Shown piece after piece: positions 25,620 through 34,009 of a DNA stretch of 46,332 nucleotides; position 1 is the first letter of the stretch; the number at the start of each line of letters is the position of its first letter. The stretch covers positions 1 through 46,332 of the forward strand of contig CALZHR010000033.1 in the NCBI GenBank assembly GCA_945787335.1. The letters run 5' to 3'. Source of the DNA: an uncultured Desulfuromonadales bacterium (GTDB taxonomy: Bacteria > Desulfobacterota > Desulfuromonadia > Desulfuromonadales > Geopsychrobacteraceae). A model generated the notes under the pieces. That model was not told the DNA's origin and did not search any database. It saw only the letters and a list, made by a program, of their open reading frames with translations. The translations under genes and the position numbers were made by a program.

Positions 25620-26030
25620 ATGGGACGTTTTGGTATTCTTGGCCTGCTCGCATTGGCCCTGCTGGGAGGCTGTTTAGGGTCTCTTGAATTGGGGCCTGGG
25701 CTCGATAAAAGCAGTTTCGCTTTCAGCGAGGCGATGCGCTGGCGGGATTATCGCAGCGCGGCACAGTTGGTTCACTCTGAAGCGCAGGGCGATTTTTTGG
25801 CGCAGTTCCCCGAAAATGAAGACCTGCGGGTCGTCGACAGCCGCATCCTGTCGATTGAACTGGGGGAGGGGCAGAAGTCGGCGCGGGCCGATTATCAGCT
25901 GGAATACTATCGCCTGCCTACGACCAGCATCAGGAAATGGCACTGGGAACAGGAGTGGCAACTGGTGATCGATAAAGACAGCAAGATAGCTTTGTGGAAG
26001 ATCCTCAACCCGCCGCCGCAGTTTCCCTGA
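25620..26030 (+). CDS. Small lipoprotein, unknown function
   Basis: This is a 136-residue exported protein with a lipoprotein signal (about 1-17) ending in the lipobox LGGC. The mature part contains an acidic, aromatic-rich C-terminus (KWHWEQEWQLVIDKD) with the look of a small NTF2-like or lipocalin-like beta domain, but I recognise no family. AGGGGAT lies upstream of the ATG. It is not tightly linked to either neighbour, since sfrB follows after about 250 bases with its own leader. Confidence 0.75.
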   Translation: MGRFGILGLLALALLGGCLGSLELGPGLDKSSFAFSEAMRWRDYRSAAQLVHSEAQGDFLAQFPENEDLRVVDSRILSIELGEGQKSARADYQLEYYRLPTTSIRKWHWEQEWQLVIDKDSKIALWKILNPPPQFP

Positions 26031-26126
26031 ATGGACCTGAAACAGCCCTCCTGTCGCTATGCTAACAAACTGTTTTTCCTCACGTTTGACCTGCCAATAG
26101 TCGCCGTTTAAGGCGAAAAATTAGCC

Positions 26127-26156
26127 TTGATTTTCAGCGCCGGTTCGTGTTATCTA
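26127..26156 (+). promoter_or_regulatory. Promoter candidate for sfrBA
   Basis: TTGATT (26127-26132), an 18-base spacer and TATCTA (26151-26156) lie about 120 bases upstream of the sfrB TTG start. This gives a leader long enough to contain the hairpin at 26232. Both boxes are imperfect. Confidence 0.35.
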
Positions 26157-26231
26157 CCTGCATACTGTATACGATTTCAAGAGACGAAAACAGCCAGAAC
26201 ATCTGGTGATTCTCCCTGTTTACGGGGTTCG

Positions 26232-26255
26232 CGACCTTCCCTTTCCGGAAGGTCG
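26232..26255 (+). promoter_or_regulatory. Leader hairpin just upstream of the sfrB ribosome site
   Basis: A perfect 9-base stem, CGACCTTCC (26232-26240) and GGAAGGTCG (26247-26255) with a 6-base loop, ends 11 bases before AGGAGG. There is no T-run, so it is not a terminator. It could affect mRNA stability or translation, or be a protein-binding site. Confidence 0.5.
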
Positions 26256-26277
26256 AAGCAGGTCATAGGAGGCCGGT

Positions 26278-28302
26278 TTGTCAAAGGTTGCTTTTTCCAG
26301 TTGGGGACGACAGGTCGTCGATAATCGCCAGGGTGGTGACGCCGAAGTCGAAGTCGCGGTCAAGAAACTGCCGACGACATTCGGCGCTGAAAAAAATATC
26401 GCCGCGTTTATGGGCTGGGACGGACTGATTCTCGGTGATCCCAGCGTCGATGTGGTCGCCATGGCGGCCGAATACGCCAGGCGGGTGCAGGAGGACTACT
26501 GCTGCGCCAAGTGCTCCCCGGGCAAGAAGGGCACCCGGGTGATGCAGGACACCCTGGCGCGGATCATCAACGGTCAGGGTGAAGAGCGTGATCTCGACAC
26601 CCTGGAAAACGTCGCTGATCTGCTGCAGAACTGCAAGTGCACCCTCTGCCAGACCTCGGCGATTCCGGTGGCCGATACCATCAAGCATTTCCGCAACGAT
26701 TACCTCGCCTACATCAAGGGTGAGCGCAAGCCGGGCAAGGCGGTCGACTACAAGGTCAAGCTGACCGCGCCCTGCCAGGACAAATGTCCGGCGCACATCG
26801 ATATCCCCGCCTACATCGAGGCGATCAAGGAGCGCCGCTACGACGAGTCGCTGGCGGTGATCCGTGAAAGCATGCCGCTACCGGCGGTTTGCGGCCGGGT
26901 CTGCCCGCACCCCTGCGAGACCGCCTGCCGCCGCGCCAATGTCGATGATTCGGTCAATATCATGGTCCTCAAGCGGACCGCGGCCGAATACGAGCGGCAG
27001 CGCAATCTGCAGCCGCCGATGCATTCGAAACCGAAAAAGAACAAGAAGATCGCCATTGTCGGCGCTGGGCCGGCCGGACTTGCAGCGGCCTACTACCTGG
27101 CCCTGGAAGGCTATCCCTGCACCATCTACGAAGCCCTGCCGGAAGGCTTCGGCGGCGGTATGATCGCCGTCGGCATCCCCGCCTACCGGATGCCACGGCA
27201 TATCCTGCAACGCGACATCGACATCATCTCCGCCATGGGCGTCGAGATCATCTACAACACCCGGGTCGGCAAGGATATCTCCCTGGTCGAGCTGAAAGAG
27301 AAGTTCGCTGCCGTGCTGCTCGCGCCCGGTGCCCACCGCTCCAAGCCGATGGGGGTCGAGGGCGAAGACGAAGGCTACAAGGGCTTTCTGGCCGGCGGGA
27401 TCGACTTTTTGCGCGAAGCCTATATGGGCAAGCCGACCGGCATGGGCAAGAAGGTCTGCGTGGTCGGCGGCGGCAACACCGCCATCGACTGTGTCCGCGT
27501 CGCCCTGCGCGAAGGGGCCGAGGATTCGATCCTGCTCTATCGCCGGACCCGCAAAGAGATGCCGGCCGATGTCTGGGAGGTCGACGGCGCCGATGAAGAG
27601 GGCGTCCAGTTCGAATTCCTGGTGCTGCCAAAGAAGATCATCGTCGACGACAAGCGCCAGGTCACCGGCGTCGAGTGCGTGCGCATGGAGCTTGGCGAGC
27701 CGGACGATTCGGGGCGCCGCCGGCCGCAGCCGGTCGAAGGCAGTGAGTTCATCGTCGAGTGCGACACCCTGATCCCGGCCATTGGGCAGGACCCGGACCT
27801 CTCCTTCATCACCGAGGACACCGGCATCGAGATCACCCGCTGGAACACTGTGGTGACCAAGTATGTGCCGCTGAAGAATGCCGCCGGCCGCGACCTGAAC
27901 GACGTCATGGGGAACCCGCTGTCGCGGATTCTGCTCACCGACATGGATGGCGTGTTCGCCTCCGGCGATGCCGAGATCGGGCCGCTGACCGTAGTCGCCT
28001 GCGTCGGCAACGGCCACCGTGCCGCCGCGGTGATCCAGCGCTACCTGGAGGAAGGCGAAGCCTACCTGACCGACGATGACTTTCACGAAGACCTGCTCAG
28101 CCACCTGGGGGTCTACGACAAGAACGAAGAGGTCCCCTGGCTCGACGCGGTCGACCGCTTCAACCAGAACGAGATTCACGGTGCGCAGCGGGCCAGCAAG
28201 GGCAACTACCAGGAAGTCGAGCTCGGCTTCAAGGACAGCGAAGCGGTTCAGGAGGCGGAACGCTGCCTGCGCTGTTACCGCGTTTCGATGATTGCTGTAT
28301 AA
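26278..28302 (+). CDS. sfrB: SfrB-type NADPH oxidoreductase subunit (GltD-like, Fe-S)
   Basis: This is a 674-residue cytoplasmic flavo-iron-sulfur protein, the likely NADPH-oxidising subunit of an SfrAB complex. The N-terminal domain resembles the Fe-S end of NuoF: CCAKC (75-79) and CKCTLC (119-124). A GltD/DPYD-type segment follows with CQDKCPAHID, CGRVCPHPCETACRR, then two dinucleotide folds: VGAGPAGLAAAYYLALEG for FAD and VVGGGNTAIDCVRVALREGA for NAD(P)H. ASGDAEIGP is the C-terminal FAD contact. The TTG start has AGGAGG 5 bases upstream. It is followed by sfrA, the same gene pair as in Geobacter, where SfrAB was purified as an Fe(III) reductase and acts as NADPH oxidoreductase in vivo. Confidence 0.88.
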   Translation: MSKVAFSSWGRQVVDNRQGGDAEVEVAVKKLPTTFGAEKNIAAFMGWDGLILGDPSVDVVAMAAEYARRVQEDYCCAKCSPGKKGTRVMQDTLARIINGQGEERDLDTLENVADLLQNCKCTLCQTSAIPVADTIKHFRNDYLAYIKGERKPGKAVDYKVKLTAPCQDKCPAHIDIPAYIEAIKERRYDESLAVIRESMPLPAVCGRVCPHPCETACRRANVDDSVNIMVLKRTAAEYERQRNLQPPMHSKPKKNKKIAIVGAGPAGLAAAYYLALEGYPCTIYEALPEGFGGGMIAVGIPAYRMPRHILQRDIDIISAMGVEIIYNTRVGKDISLVELKEKFAAVLLAPGAHRSKPMGVEGEDEGYKGFLAGGIDFLREAYMGKPTGMGKKVCVVGGGNTAIDCVRVALREGAEDSILLYRRTRKEMPADVWEVDGADEEGVQFEFLVLPKKIIVDDKRQVTGVECVRMELGEPDDSGRRRPQPVEGSEFIVECDTLIPAIGQDPDLSFITEDTGIEITRWNTVVTKYVPLKNAAGRDLNDVMGNPLSRILLTDMDGVFASGDAEIGPLTVVACVGNGHRAAAVIQRYLEEGEAYLTDDDFHEDLLSHLGVYDKNEEVPWLDAVDRFNQNEIHGAQRASKGNYQEVELGFKDSEAVQEAERCLRCYRVSMIAV

Positions 28303-28338
28303 CGAAAATACAAGCGTGTGATCTGAGGTTGAAAACTT

Positions 28339-28366
28339 CAGGACAGGGTGGTTTGGCCCTGTCCTG
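28339..28366 (+). promoter_or_regulatory. Intercistronic hairpin between sfrB and sfrA
   Basis: A 10-base perfect stem (28339-28348 with 28357-28366) closes an 8-base loop, GC-rich at the base. The sequence after it is not a clean T-run (GTTGCTACGTTTT), so it is more likely an mRNA-stability or partial-attenuation element than a full terminator. Confidence 0.6.
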
Positions 28367-28403
28367 TTGCTACGTTTTCGACCGACTATCGAGGTGAAGA
28401 TAT

Positions 28404-30971
28404 ATGGTCAGTTTGACGATTGACGGAAAAGCGGTAAGTGTTCCCAAGGGATCGACGATCCTTGCAGCCGCGCAGCAGCTGGATATCCACATTCCGACCC
28501 TCTGCTGGCTGCAGAAGGTCTCGCCGACCGGCGCCTGCCGGGTCTGCGCGGTCGAGATCGAAGGGATCGATCGAACCATGACCGCCTGCAATACCCCGGT
28601 CAAGGAGGGGATTGTCGTCACCACCCAGTCGGAGCGGTTGACCAAGACCCGCAAGCAGATCATGGAGCTGATCCTGGTCAATCACCCCCTCGACTGCCCG
28701 GTCTGCGATGCCGGCGGCGAGTGCGAGCTGCAGAACCTGACCTACGACCTGGAAGTCAACCGGCAGGAATTCGCCGCCGAAGACGTCAACCCGCCGACCA
28801 TCGACGGCTGGCCGCTGATTCAGCAGGTGCCGTCCCGCTGCGTCCTCTGCGAAAAGTGCGTCAAGGTCTGTTACGAAGTGATCGGCGCCAACTCCCTGTT
28901 CGTCAACGACAAGGGGGACAAGGCGTTCATCGACAAGCACCTCGACCGCTGCACCTTCTGCGGCAACTGTGTCTCGGTCTGTCCGACCGGCACCATGATC
29001 TCCAAGCCGTTCAAGTTCAAGGCCCGCCCCTGGGCGCTGCGCAAGGTGCCGTCGATCTGCACCTTCTGCCCGAGCCACTGTCAGATCGACATCAACGTGC
29101 AGGGGAATGAGGTCTATCGCATCACCTCCGACGATCAGGGCACCACCAACAACGGCAACCTCTGCATCGGCGGTTTCTTCGGCTACGACTACATCAACAG
29201 CGCGCAGCGGCTGACCAAACCGCTGGTGATGGATGCCGAGCTGGGCGAACAGGTCGAAACCAGCTGGGATGACGCACTGGAGATGGTTGTCGTCGAGATC
29301 GAGCGGCTGCGCAGCGAGAGCGGCTCCGAAGCAATCGCCGGCTTCGCCTCGCCGCGCTTGACCAACGAAGAGAACTACCTGTTCCAGAAGCTGTTCCGCG
29401 CCGCCATCGGCAGCAACAATATCGATTCCGAAGCGCGCTTCGGCGCCCTGCGCGCCCTCAAGGCTCTCGACAAAGGGTTGCAGCTGCACGGTGCGAGCAA
29501 CCTGGTTACCGCCATCGGCAAGGCCGACGCCGTGCTGGTGTTCGGCGCCGATCCGACCTCTGAAGCGCCGGCGGTCGACTGGCAGATCCAGCAGGCCTGT
29601 CGCAGCCGTGACGGCCAGCTGATTGTCGCCAATATGCGCTCGATCATGCTCAGCCAGTTCGCCAACAGCCAGCTGACCTATGCGCCGGGCAGCGAGATCG
29701 CCCTGGCCAACGGCCTGGGGCGCCTGCTGGTCGACCGTGGTCTGATCGATGAGGACTACCTCAACCAGGTGGTTGAAAACCTGGATGAGCTCAAAGAACA
29801 GCTGGCAGCGATCGACCTGCAGCAGGTTGTGGCCGCAACCGGCCTGGAGTTGGCCGAGCTGGAGAAGGCCGCCGATATTCTCGGCCAGGCCGACAGCGTG
29901 GCGATCGTCTTCGGCGCCGATATCAGCAAGTCGGCGGTCGGCACCGCCAAGGCTGCGGCCATCGCCAACCTGGCGATCCTCAGCGGCGCCCTGCGCAAAG
30001 AGAGCGGCCTGTACCCCCTCGACGAGAAGGGGAACATGCAGGGGCTGCTCGACATGGGCGTCTTCCCCGAGATGCTCCCCGGCTTCCAGAATTATCCGGA
30101 TAACAAGGCCAAGTTCGCCAAGGCCTGGAACTGTGAGCTGCCGGACGGCGGCCTCGACGCCGAAGGGATCCTGCAGGGGATCGAGGCGGGCAAGATCCGC
30201 TTCCTCTACCTGGCGGCGACCAACCCGCAGAGCTTTCCCAACAGCGGCCGCTGGATGAAGGCCCTGGCGCAGGTCGAGGTGCTGGTGGTGCAGGATATCC
30301 TGCCGACCGCCGTCACCAAACTGGCCAAGGTGGTGCTGCCCGGCTCCTCCTTCGCCGAAAAGGCCGGCAGCGTCACCTCCCTCGACCAGCGGGTGCGCTC
30401 CCTCGAGCAGGCGATCCGCCCGGTCGGCGAGGCGCGGCAGGACTGGGATATCTTCGCCGAGCTTTACGGCCGGCTGACCAAGACCCCGGTGACCATCAGC
30501 CGCAGCGGCATCCTGACCGAAGTCAGCGGTCTGACCTCCCTTTACGGCGACGTCTGCTTCATGGGGGATGACCGTAACCGGCCCTGCCTGAAGCAGCCCT
30601 ACAGCCCGGGGCCGAAGAGCCTGACCTGGCAGCTGGTCAGCGCCAGCGATGAGTGCAGCGGTCTGCAGCTGCTGACCGGCACCTCGCGCAACCATTTCGG
30701 CACCACCTCCACCTGGGCAGCCGCGCCGCTGGAGATCGAGCCGGAGGGCCTGGTGCAGATCAACCCTGCGGATGCCCAGGCCGTGGGCGTCAAGGATGGC
30801 GATCAGGTCAAGCTGAGCAGCGACAAGGGTTCGACCGTCGGCAAGGTGAAGCTGACCGGCAGCGTTCCCAAGGGGCTGCTGTTTGCGCCCCACAACTTCA
30901 CCGAGCTGGGAATTCAGCAGCTGATTCCGGATGGCAGCAACCGGGCCGACGTCAAGCTGGCCAAGGCCTAA
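28404..30971 (+). CDS. sfrA: SfrA-type oxidoreductase subunit (NuoG/molybdopterin-like, multi Fe-S)
   Basis: This is an 855-residue partner of SfrB. The N-terminal [2Fe-2S] domain has Cys34, Cys45, Cys48 and Cys62. A His-Cys cluster segment (NHPLDCPVCDAGGECELQNL) follows. Two ferredoxin-type [4Fe-4S] motifs come next: CVLCEKCVKVC and CTFCGNCVSVCPTG. The remainder is molybdopterin oxidoreductase fold, as in NuoG and formate dehydrogenase alpha, starting with CTFCPSHCQ and ending with a molydopterin-dinucleotide-type domain (GLVQINPADAQAVGVKDGDQV). Whether it binds molybdopterin is unclear, since NuoG homologues do not. It should carry electrons from the SfrB flavins through a chain of clusters. 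A terminator follows. Confidence 0.88.
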   Translation: MVSLTIDGKAVSVPKGSTILAAAQQLDIHIPTLCWLQKVSPTGACRVCAVEIEGIDRTMTACNTPVKEGIVVTTQSERLTKTRKQIMELILVNHPLDCPVCDAGGECELQNLTYDLEVNRQEFAAEDVNPPTIDGWPLIQQVPSRCVLCEKCVKVCYEVIGANSLFVNDKGDKAFIDKHLDRCTFCGNCVSVCPTGTMISKPFKFKARPWALRKVPSICTFCPSHCQIDINVQGNEVYRITSDDQGTTNNGNLCIGGFFGYDYINSAQRLTKPLVMDAELGEQVETSWDDALEMVVVEIERLRSESGSEAIAGFASPRLTNEENYLFQKLFRAAIGSNNIDSEARFGALRALKALDKGLQLHGASNLVTAIGKADAVLVFGADPTSEAPAVDWQIQQACRSRDGQLIVANMRSIMLSQFANSQLTYAPGSEIALANGLGRLLVDRGLIDEDYLNQVVENLDELKEQLAAIDLQQVVAATGLELAELEKAADILGQADSVAIVFGADISKSAVGTAKAAAIANLAILSGALRKESGLYPLDEKGNMQGLLDMGVFPEMLPGFQNYPDNKAKFAKAWNCELPDGGLDAEGILQGIEAGKIRFLYLAATNPQSFPNSGRWMKALAQVEVLVVQDILPTAVTKLAKVVLPGSSFAEKAGSVTSLDQRVRSLEQAIRPVGEARQDWDIFAELYGRLTKTPVTISRSGILTEVSGLTSLYGDVCFMGDDRNRPCLKQPYSPGPKSLTWQLVSASDECSGLQLLTGTSRNHFGTTSTWAAAPLEIEPEGLVQINPADAQAVGVKDGDQVKLSSDKGSTVGKVKLTGSVPKGLLFAPHNFTELGIQQLIPDGSNRADVKLAKA

Positions 30972-30993
30972 GCTGTTATGCGATGATTATTCG

Positions 30994-31019
30994 ACGCCCC
31001 GGCCTGCCGGGGCGTTTTT
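30994..31019 (+). terminator. Rho-independent terminator of sfrBA
   Basis: A perfect 10-base GC-rich stem (30994-31003 with 31006-31015), a minimal loop and a T-run (TTTTT) lie 23 bases after the sfrA stop. Confidence 0.93.
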
Positions 31020-31042
31020 GTCTGTGAGAAAGGACATGACCC

Positions 31043-31360
31043 ATGGCAACAGAATTCTGGACCTATCAGGACAAGATTGCTTACAGCGAGGAAAAAGCCA
31101 ATAAAATCCAACTTGGGGCGACCGAGATCAGTCGGGCGACGCTCTGGTGTCTGCTGCCGGGGCAGCATATCCACCCGCATGTGCATGCCGGGGACCATAT
31201 CTGGATGGTGCTCGAAGGCTCAGGTGAGTTCCTCCAGGAGGGGCAGGCGCCGGTGGCGATCGCAGCCGGTTCGGTGCTGCTCGCACCCGCCGGTGATTCC
31301 CACGGCGTCAGCAACACCGGCAAAGAGGGGCTGGTGTTCCTCAGCGTGTCGGCCGGCTGA
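31043..31360 (+). CDS. Small single-domain cupin protein
   Basis: This is a 105-residue protein with a cupin beta-barrel. The metal-binding motif 1 is PGQHIHPHVHAGDHIWMVLEG and motif 2 is LLAPAGDSHGV. The first motif is unusually histidine-rich (HIHPHVHAGDH). Function is not predictable from a bare cupin; small-molecule binding, isomerisation or metal sensing are all possible. GAAAGGA precedes the ATG, and it lies in its own unit between two terminators. It converges with the ArsS gene, and the two 3' ends share the intergenic hairpins. Confidence 0.85.
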   Translation: MATEFWTYQDKIAYSEEKANKIQLGATEISRATLWCLLPGQHIHPHVHAGDHIWMVLEGSGEFLQEGQAPVAIAAGSVLLAPAGDSHGVSNTGKEGLVFLSVSAG

Positions 31361-31385
31361 CGGCAGCGACTGGCGGTAAATAAAT

Positions 31386-31419
31386 AAGGCGCCCTGCAAA
31401 CTGCGGAGCGCCTTTTTTT
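31386..31419 (+). terminator. Terminator of the cupin gene
   Basis: The arms AAGGCGC (31386-31392) and GCGCCTT (31408-31414) run into seven T residues. Read on the minus strand the same hairpin is followed by TTATTTATT, so it may also end the ArsS transcript. Confidence 0.85.
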
Positions 31420-31429
31420 GTTGCTTCCG

Positions 31430-31448
31430 GCAACCTCAACTAGGTCGC
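31430..31448 (-). promoter_or_regulatory. Candidate bacterial SECIS hairpin for ArsS
   Basis: In the ArsS mRNA, 12 bases after the in-frame UGA (31463-31461), GCGACCU (31448-31442) pairs with AGGUUGC (31436-31430, one G-U pair) around the loop AGUUG. The loop begins 20 bases after the UGA and has G in its first two positions, as bacterial SECIS rules require. A competing hairpin, GUUGC/GCAAC (31434-31420), uses part of the same right arm. This is a hand fold; no energy was calculated. Confidence 0.55.
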
Positions 31449-32432
31449 TATCTCCCCCCCTCAGGTAAAGCCGGAGCCGGCGGTGCAGGCATAACAATGC
31501 TCACCGACAGCAATGGCGCTCTCCTTTTCCGGGTCATCGTGCAGTTCGCTGATATGGGCGGCGTTGCCCGAGATGGGGATGCCGGCGGCCAGGTTGAAGT
31601 CGCAATCGAACAGGTAGCCGTCCCAGTTGACCGACAGCTGGCTGCGGCACATCAGCCCATCGACAGTGCTGGGGTTGAAGCTACCGGAGAGCTTTTCCAT
31701 GTAGGCCTGAAGATTGTCGGATTGCTGCAGCCAATGGAGAAAACGCCCCAGCGGCATGTTGGCGAAGATATACAGCTGGTTGAACTCCAGCCCCCACTTC
31801 CGCCCCAGGTCGCGCTTGAATTTCTTCTCCGCCTGCTCCTGGCCGCTCGGCAGAAACGCCCCGGAGGGGTTGGCCACAAGATCGAGCTGCAGGCCGCTGC
31901 CGGCGACGCCGTAGCCGAGCTCGTTGAGTCTCTTCAGCATCTGCAGCGACGGGTCCATTACCCCCTGGCCGCGCTGGGCTTCCAGCTGTCCGGCGTTGGT
32001 GGCCGGGAAGGAGGCGATCAGCACCACCCGGTGCTTTTTGAACAGTTCAAGGAGATGGCTCTTGTCAGGGCGGCCAAGAGCGGTCAGGTTGGTGCGCAGC
32101 ATCAAACGCGGGGTCAGCGGCGCCAGTTGTTCGATCAGGTAGGGCAGGTCGGGCACCAGCTCCGGTGCGCCGCCAGTGATGTCGATGGCCTGATAGGAGG
32201 CCCGGCGGGCATGGGCGATCACCTGCTCCATGGTGGCGCGGCCCATCACCTCGTTCCGTTTGGGGCCGGCTTCCAGGTGGCAGTGGCGGCAGCAGAGATC
32301 GCAGAGCAGGCCGGTGTTGAGCTGCAGGCAGCTGGTTTGCCCGCGGGTCAGCTGCAACTGATGATCTTTGAGCCGATCGCTGAAGCTGGTCAGACCGTCA
32401 AGTTGCGGGACTTTGCTAAGCTGGTCGGTCAT
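31440..32432 (-). CDS. arsS: ArsS-type radical SAM protein, probable selenoprotein (UGA at 31461-31463)
   Basis: This radical SAM enzyme matches ArsS of arsenosugar biosynthesis. The [4Fe-4S] motif is CDLCCRHC (CxxxCxxC, Cys44, 48 and 51), followed by HLEAGPKR and DITGGAPEL. The C-terminal Cys-rich domain has CRSQLSVNWDGYLFDCDFN. An ordinary reading stops after CYACTAGSGFT at a TGA. Reading on gives a further residue, GGEIAT and a TAG at 31440. The result, CxxCTAGSGFT-U-GGE, matches the conserved GSGSS-C-GG end of ArsS homologues with Sec at the Cys position (residue 324 of 330). A SECIS-like hairpin follows the UGA. The ATG abuts the stop of the AhpD-like gene, so the two are coupled. No other arsenic gene is in the window. 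Confidence 0.85.
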
Positions 32433-32765
32433 TTACAGAGACACCTTTTCCGCCAGTTTGCGCATCTGGATGCCGTGCACCAGTGAGGCGCCGCCACGTA
32501 TCGCGTTGGCGACATGCACCGCCTCGGTCATCTCCGCCAGGTTCGAGCCTTTTTCCAGACAGCCGGTGGTGTAGGCGTCGATGCAGTAGGGGCATTGCAC
32601 GGCGTGCGCCACGCCCAGGGCGATCAGCGCCTTCTCCCGTTCGGTCAGTTCTCCCTCGGCAAACACGCTGGTGTAGTAGTCAAAAAACTTCTCCGCCAGT
32701 TCCGGCGCATCCTTGCCGATTTCGGCAAATCTCTTCAGATCGTCTCGCTGGTAGTAATCACTCAT
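32433..32765 (-). CDS. AhpD/carboxymuconolactone decarboxylase-like protein paired with ArsS
   Basis: This is a 110-residue all-alpha protein of the AhpD/CMD superfamily. The redox pair is CPYC with a downstream histidine-free variant: AVQCPYCIDAYTTGCLEKG. A TEREKALIALGVAHA helix precedes it. The same small family, annotated as arsenosugar biosynthesis-associated peroxidase-like protein, is consistently paired with ArsS. Here its stop and the arsS ATG abut (TAAATG), supporting a joint role. AGGAGA precedes its ATG. Some relatives carry Sec in the CxxC motif; here both positions are plain Cys. Biochemical activity is not established. Confidence 0.88.
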   Translation of the reverse strand: MSDYYQRDDLKRFAEIGKDAPELAEKFFDYYTSVFAEGELTEREKALIALGVAHAVQCPYCIDAYTTGCLEKGSNLAEMTEAVHVANAIRGGASLVHGIQMRKLAEKVSL

Positions 32766-32996
32766 CCGGTTCTCCTGGGGATTTGATCAAAAATCAGCCT
32801 TTGCCAGTTGAGAGGCTTGTTCTGTCGGCCAAAACAGCACGGTCGTTTATCGTGGAAAGCGTTAACGCAGTGAAATAAATCTGGCCCGGCTTCTATAACG
32901 TTCATTATTTCTCGGCCGCGAAAGTTTTGTATTATTTATACTAGCAAATGCTGAGCTGAGAAAATATAGCCTGGCTTACAATTCAGCAGCGCAGAG

Positions 32997-33998
32997 TCAT
33001 TGCCGACGGCGTCGCAGCTGGTACTGGCGAACCGCCAGGTTGTGATCTTTCAAAGTCCTGGAAAACTGGTGACTGCCATCGCCGCGGGCCACGAAATAGA
33101 GGTATTTACTCTCTGCCGGCTGGGCCGCAGCCAGCAGGGCGGCCAGCCCCGGGCTGGCGATCGGCCCCGGCGGCAGCCCGCGGAGCAGGTAGGTATTGTA
33201 CGGGGTCGGGGTCTGCAGATGCTTGCGGGTCAGGTTGCCGTCAAAGTTCTCGATGCCGTAGATCACTGTCGGGTCGGTCTGCAGGGGAATCCCTTTGCGC
33301 AGGCGGTTGTGGAAGACCGCAGAGATCAGCGGCATCTCCTCGACCAGGCCGGTCTCTTTCTCGATGATCGAGGCCAGGGTCACAAGCTGATGCAGTGAAA
33401 GTTTCAGTCCTTTTGCTCTTTGCCGCAGCTCCGGGGACAGATTGCTGCGGAGCTGGGCGACCATCATCTGCAGCAGTTCAGGTTCGCCGACACCCGGTGT
33501 GAACAGGTAGGTCTCCGGGAACAGGTAACCTTCCAGGGATGAGGCTTCAATCTTCAGGGTTTTGGCGAAGTCGCTGCTCCGGGCCAGCTGCCGCATCTGC
33601 TCGGCATCGGCATAGCCGGCTTCGGCAAAGCGCTGCACGATCTGTTCAAGGGTGAAGCCTTCGGGGATGGTGATGCTGACCTTCTCGACATCGCCACGGG
33701 TCAGCCGGGCGAGGATCTGCTCGGGGCTGGCGGCGTCCTCGAAGCGGTAGGTGCCGGTGTGGATCTGCCCCCCCTGATGGTTCAGGCGGGCCAATAGCTT
33801 CAACGACAGGGCAGATTTCAGGACGCCGCGTGCTTCCAGCGCGTCCGCCACCTGACTCAACGAGGCCCCTTTGGCCACCTGATAACGCACCGGTTGCGGT
33901 GGGGCCAGGGGGGCCATGAGCAGGTTATAGCTGATCGCCGCCGCAGCGCAGAGCAACAGCAGGACAGGCAGCAACAGGCGGATTGCAAGAGAGCGCAT
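32997..33998 (-). CDS. mltG: Endolytic murein transglycosylase MltG
   Basis: This 333-residue inner-membrane enzyme cleaves nascent glycan strands and terminates their elongation. A signal-anchor lies at about 5-28. A LysM-like region follows, beginning VRYQVAKGASLSQVADAL. The YceG catalytic domain has the active-site glutamate in LASIIEKET, then LQTDPTVIYG and PYNTYLLRGLPPGPIASPG. Full length for the family. It begins 11 bases after the plsY stop on the same strand, so the two envelope genes form an operon. Confidence 0.96.
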   Translation of the reverse strand: MRSLAIRLLLPVLLLLCAAAAISYNLLMAPLAPPQPVRYQVAKGASLSQVADALEARGVLKSALSLKLLARLNHQGGQIHTGTYRFEDAASPEQILARLTRGDVEKVSITIPEGFTLEQIVQRFAEAGYADAEQMRQLARSSDFAKTLKIEASSLEGYLFPETYLFTPGVGEPELLQMMVAQLRSNLSPELRQRAKGLKLSLHQLVTLASIIEKETGLVEEMPLISAVFHNRLRKGIPLQTDPTVIYGIENFDGNLTRKHLQTPTPYNTYLLRGLPPGPIASPGLAALLAAAQPAESKYLYFVARGDGSHQFSRTLKDHNLAVRQYQLRRRRQ

Positions 33999-34009
33999 CA
34001 GTCAGATAA

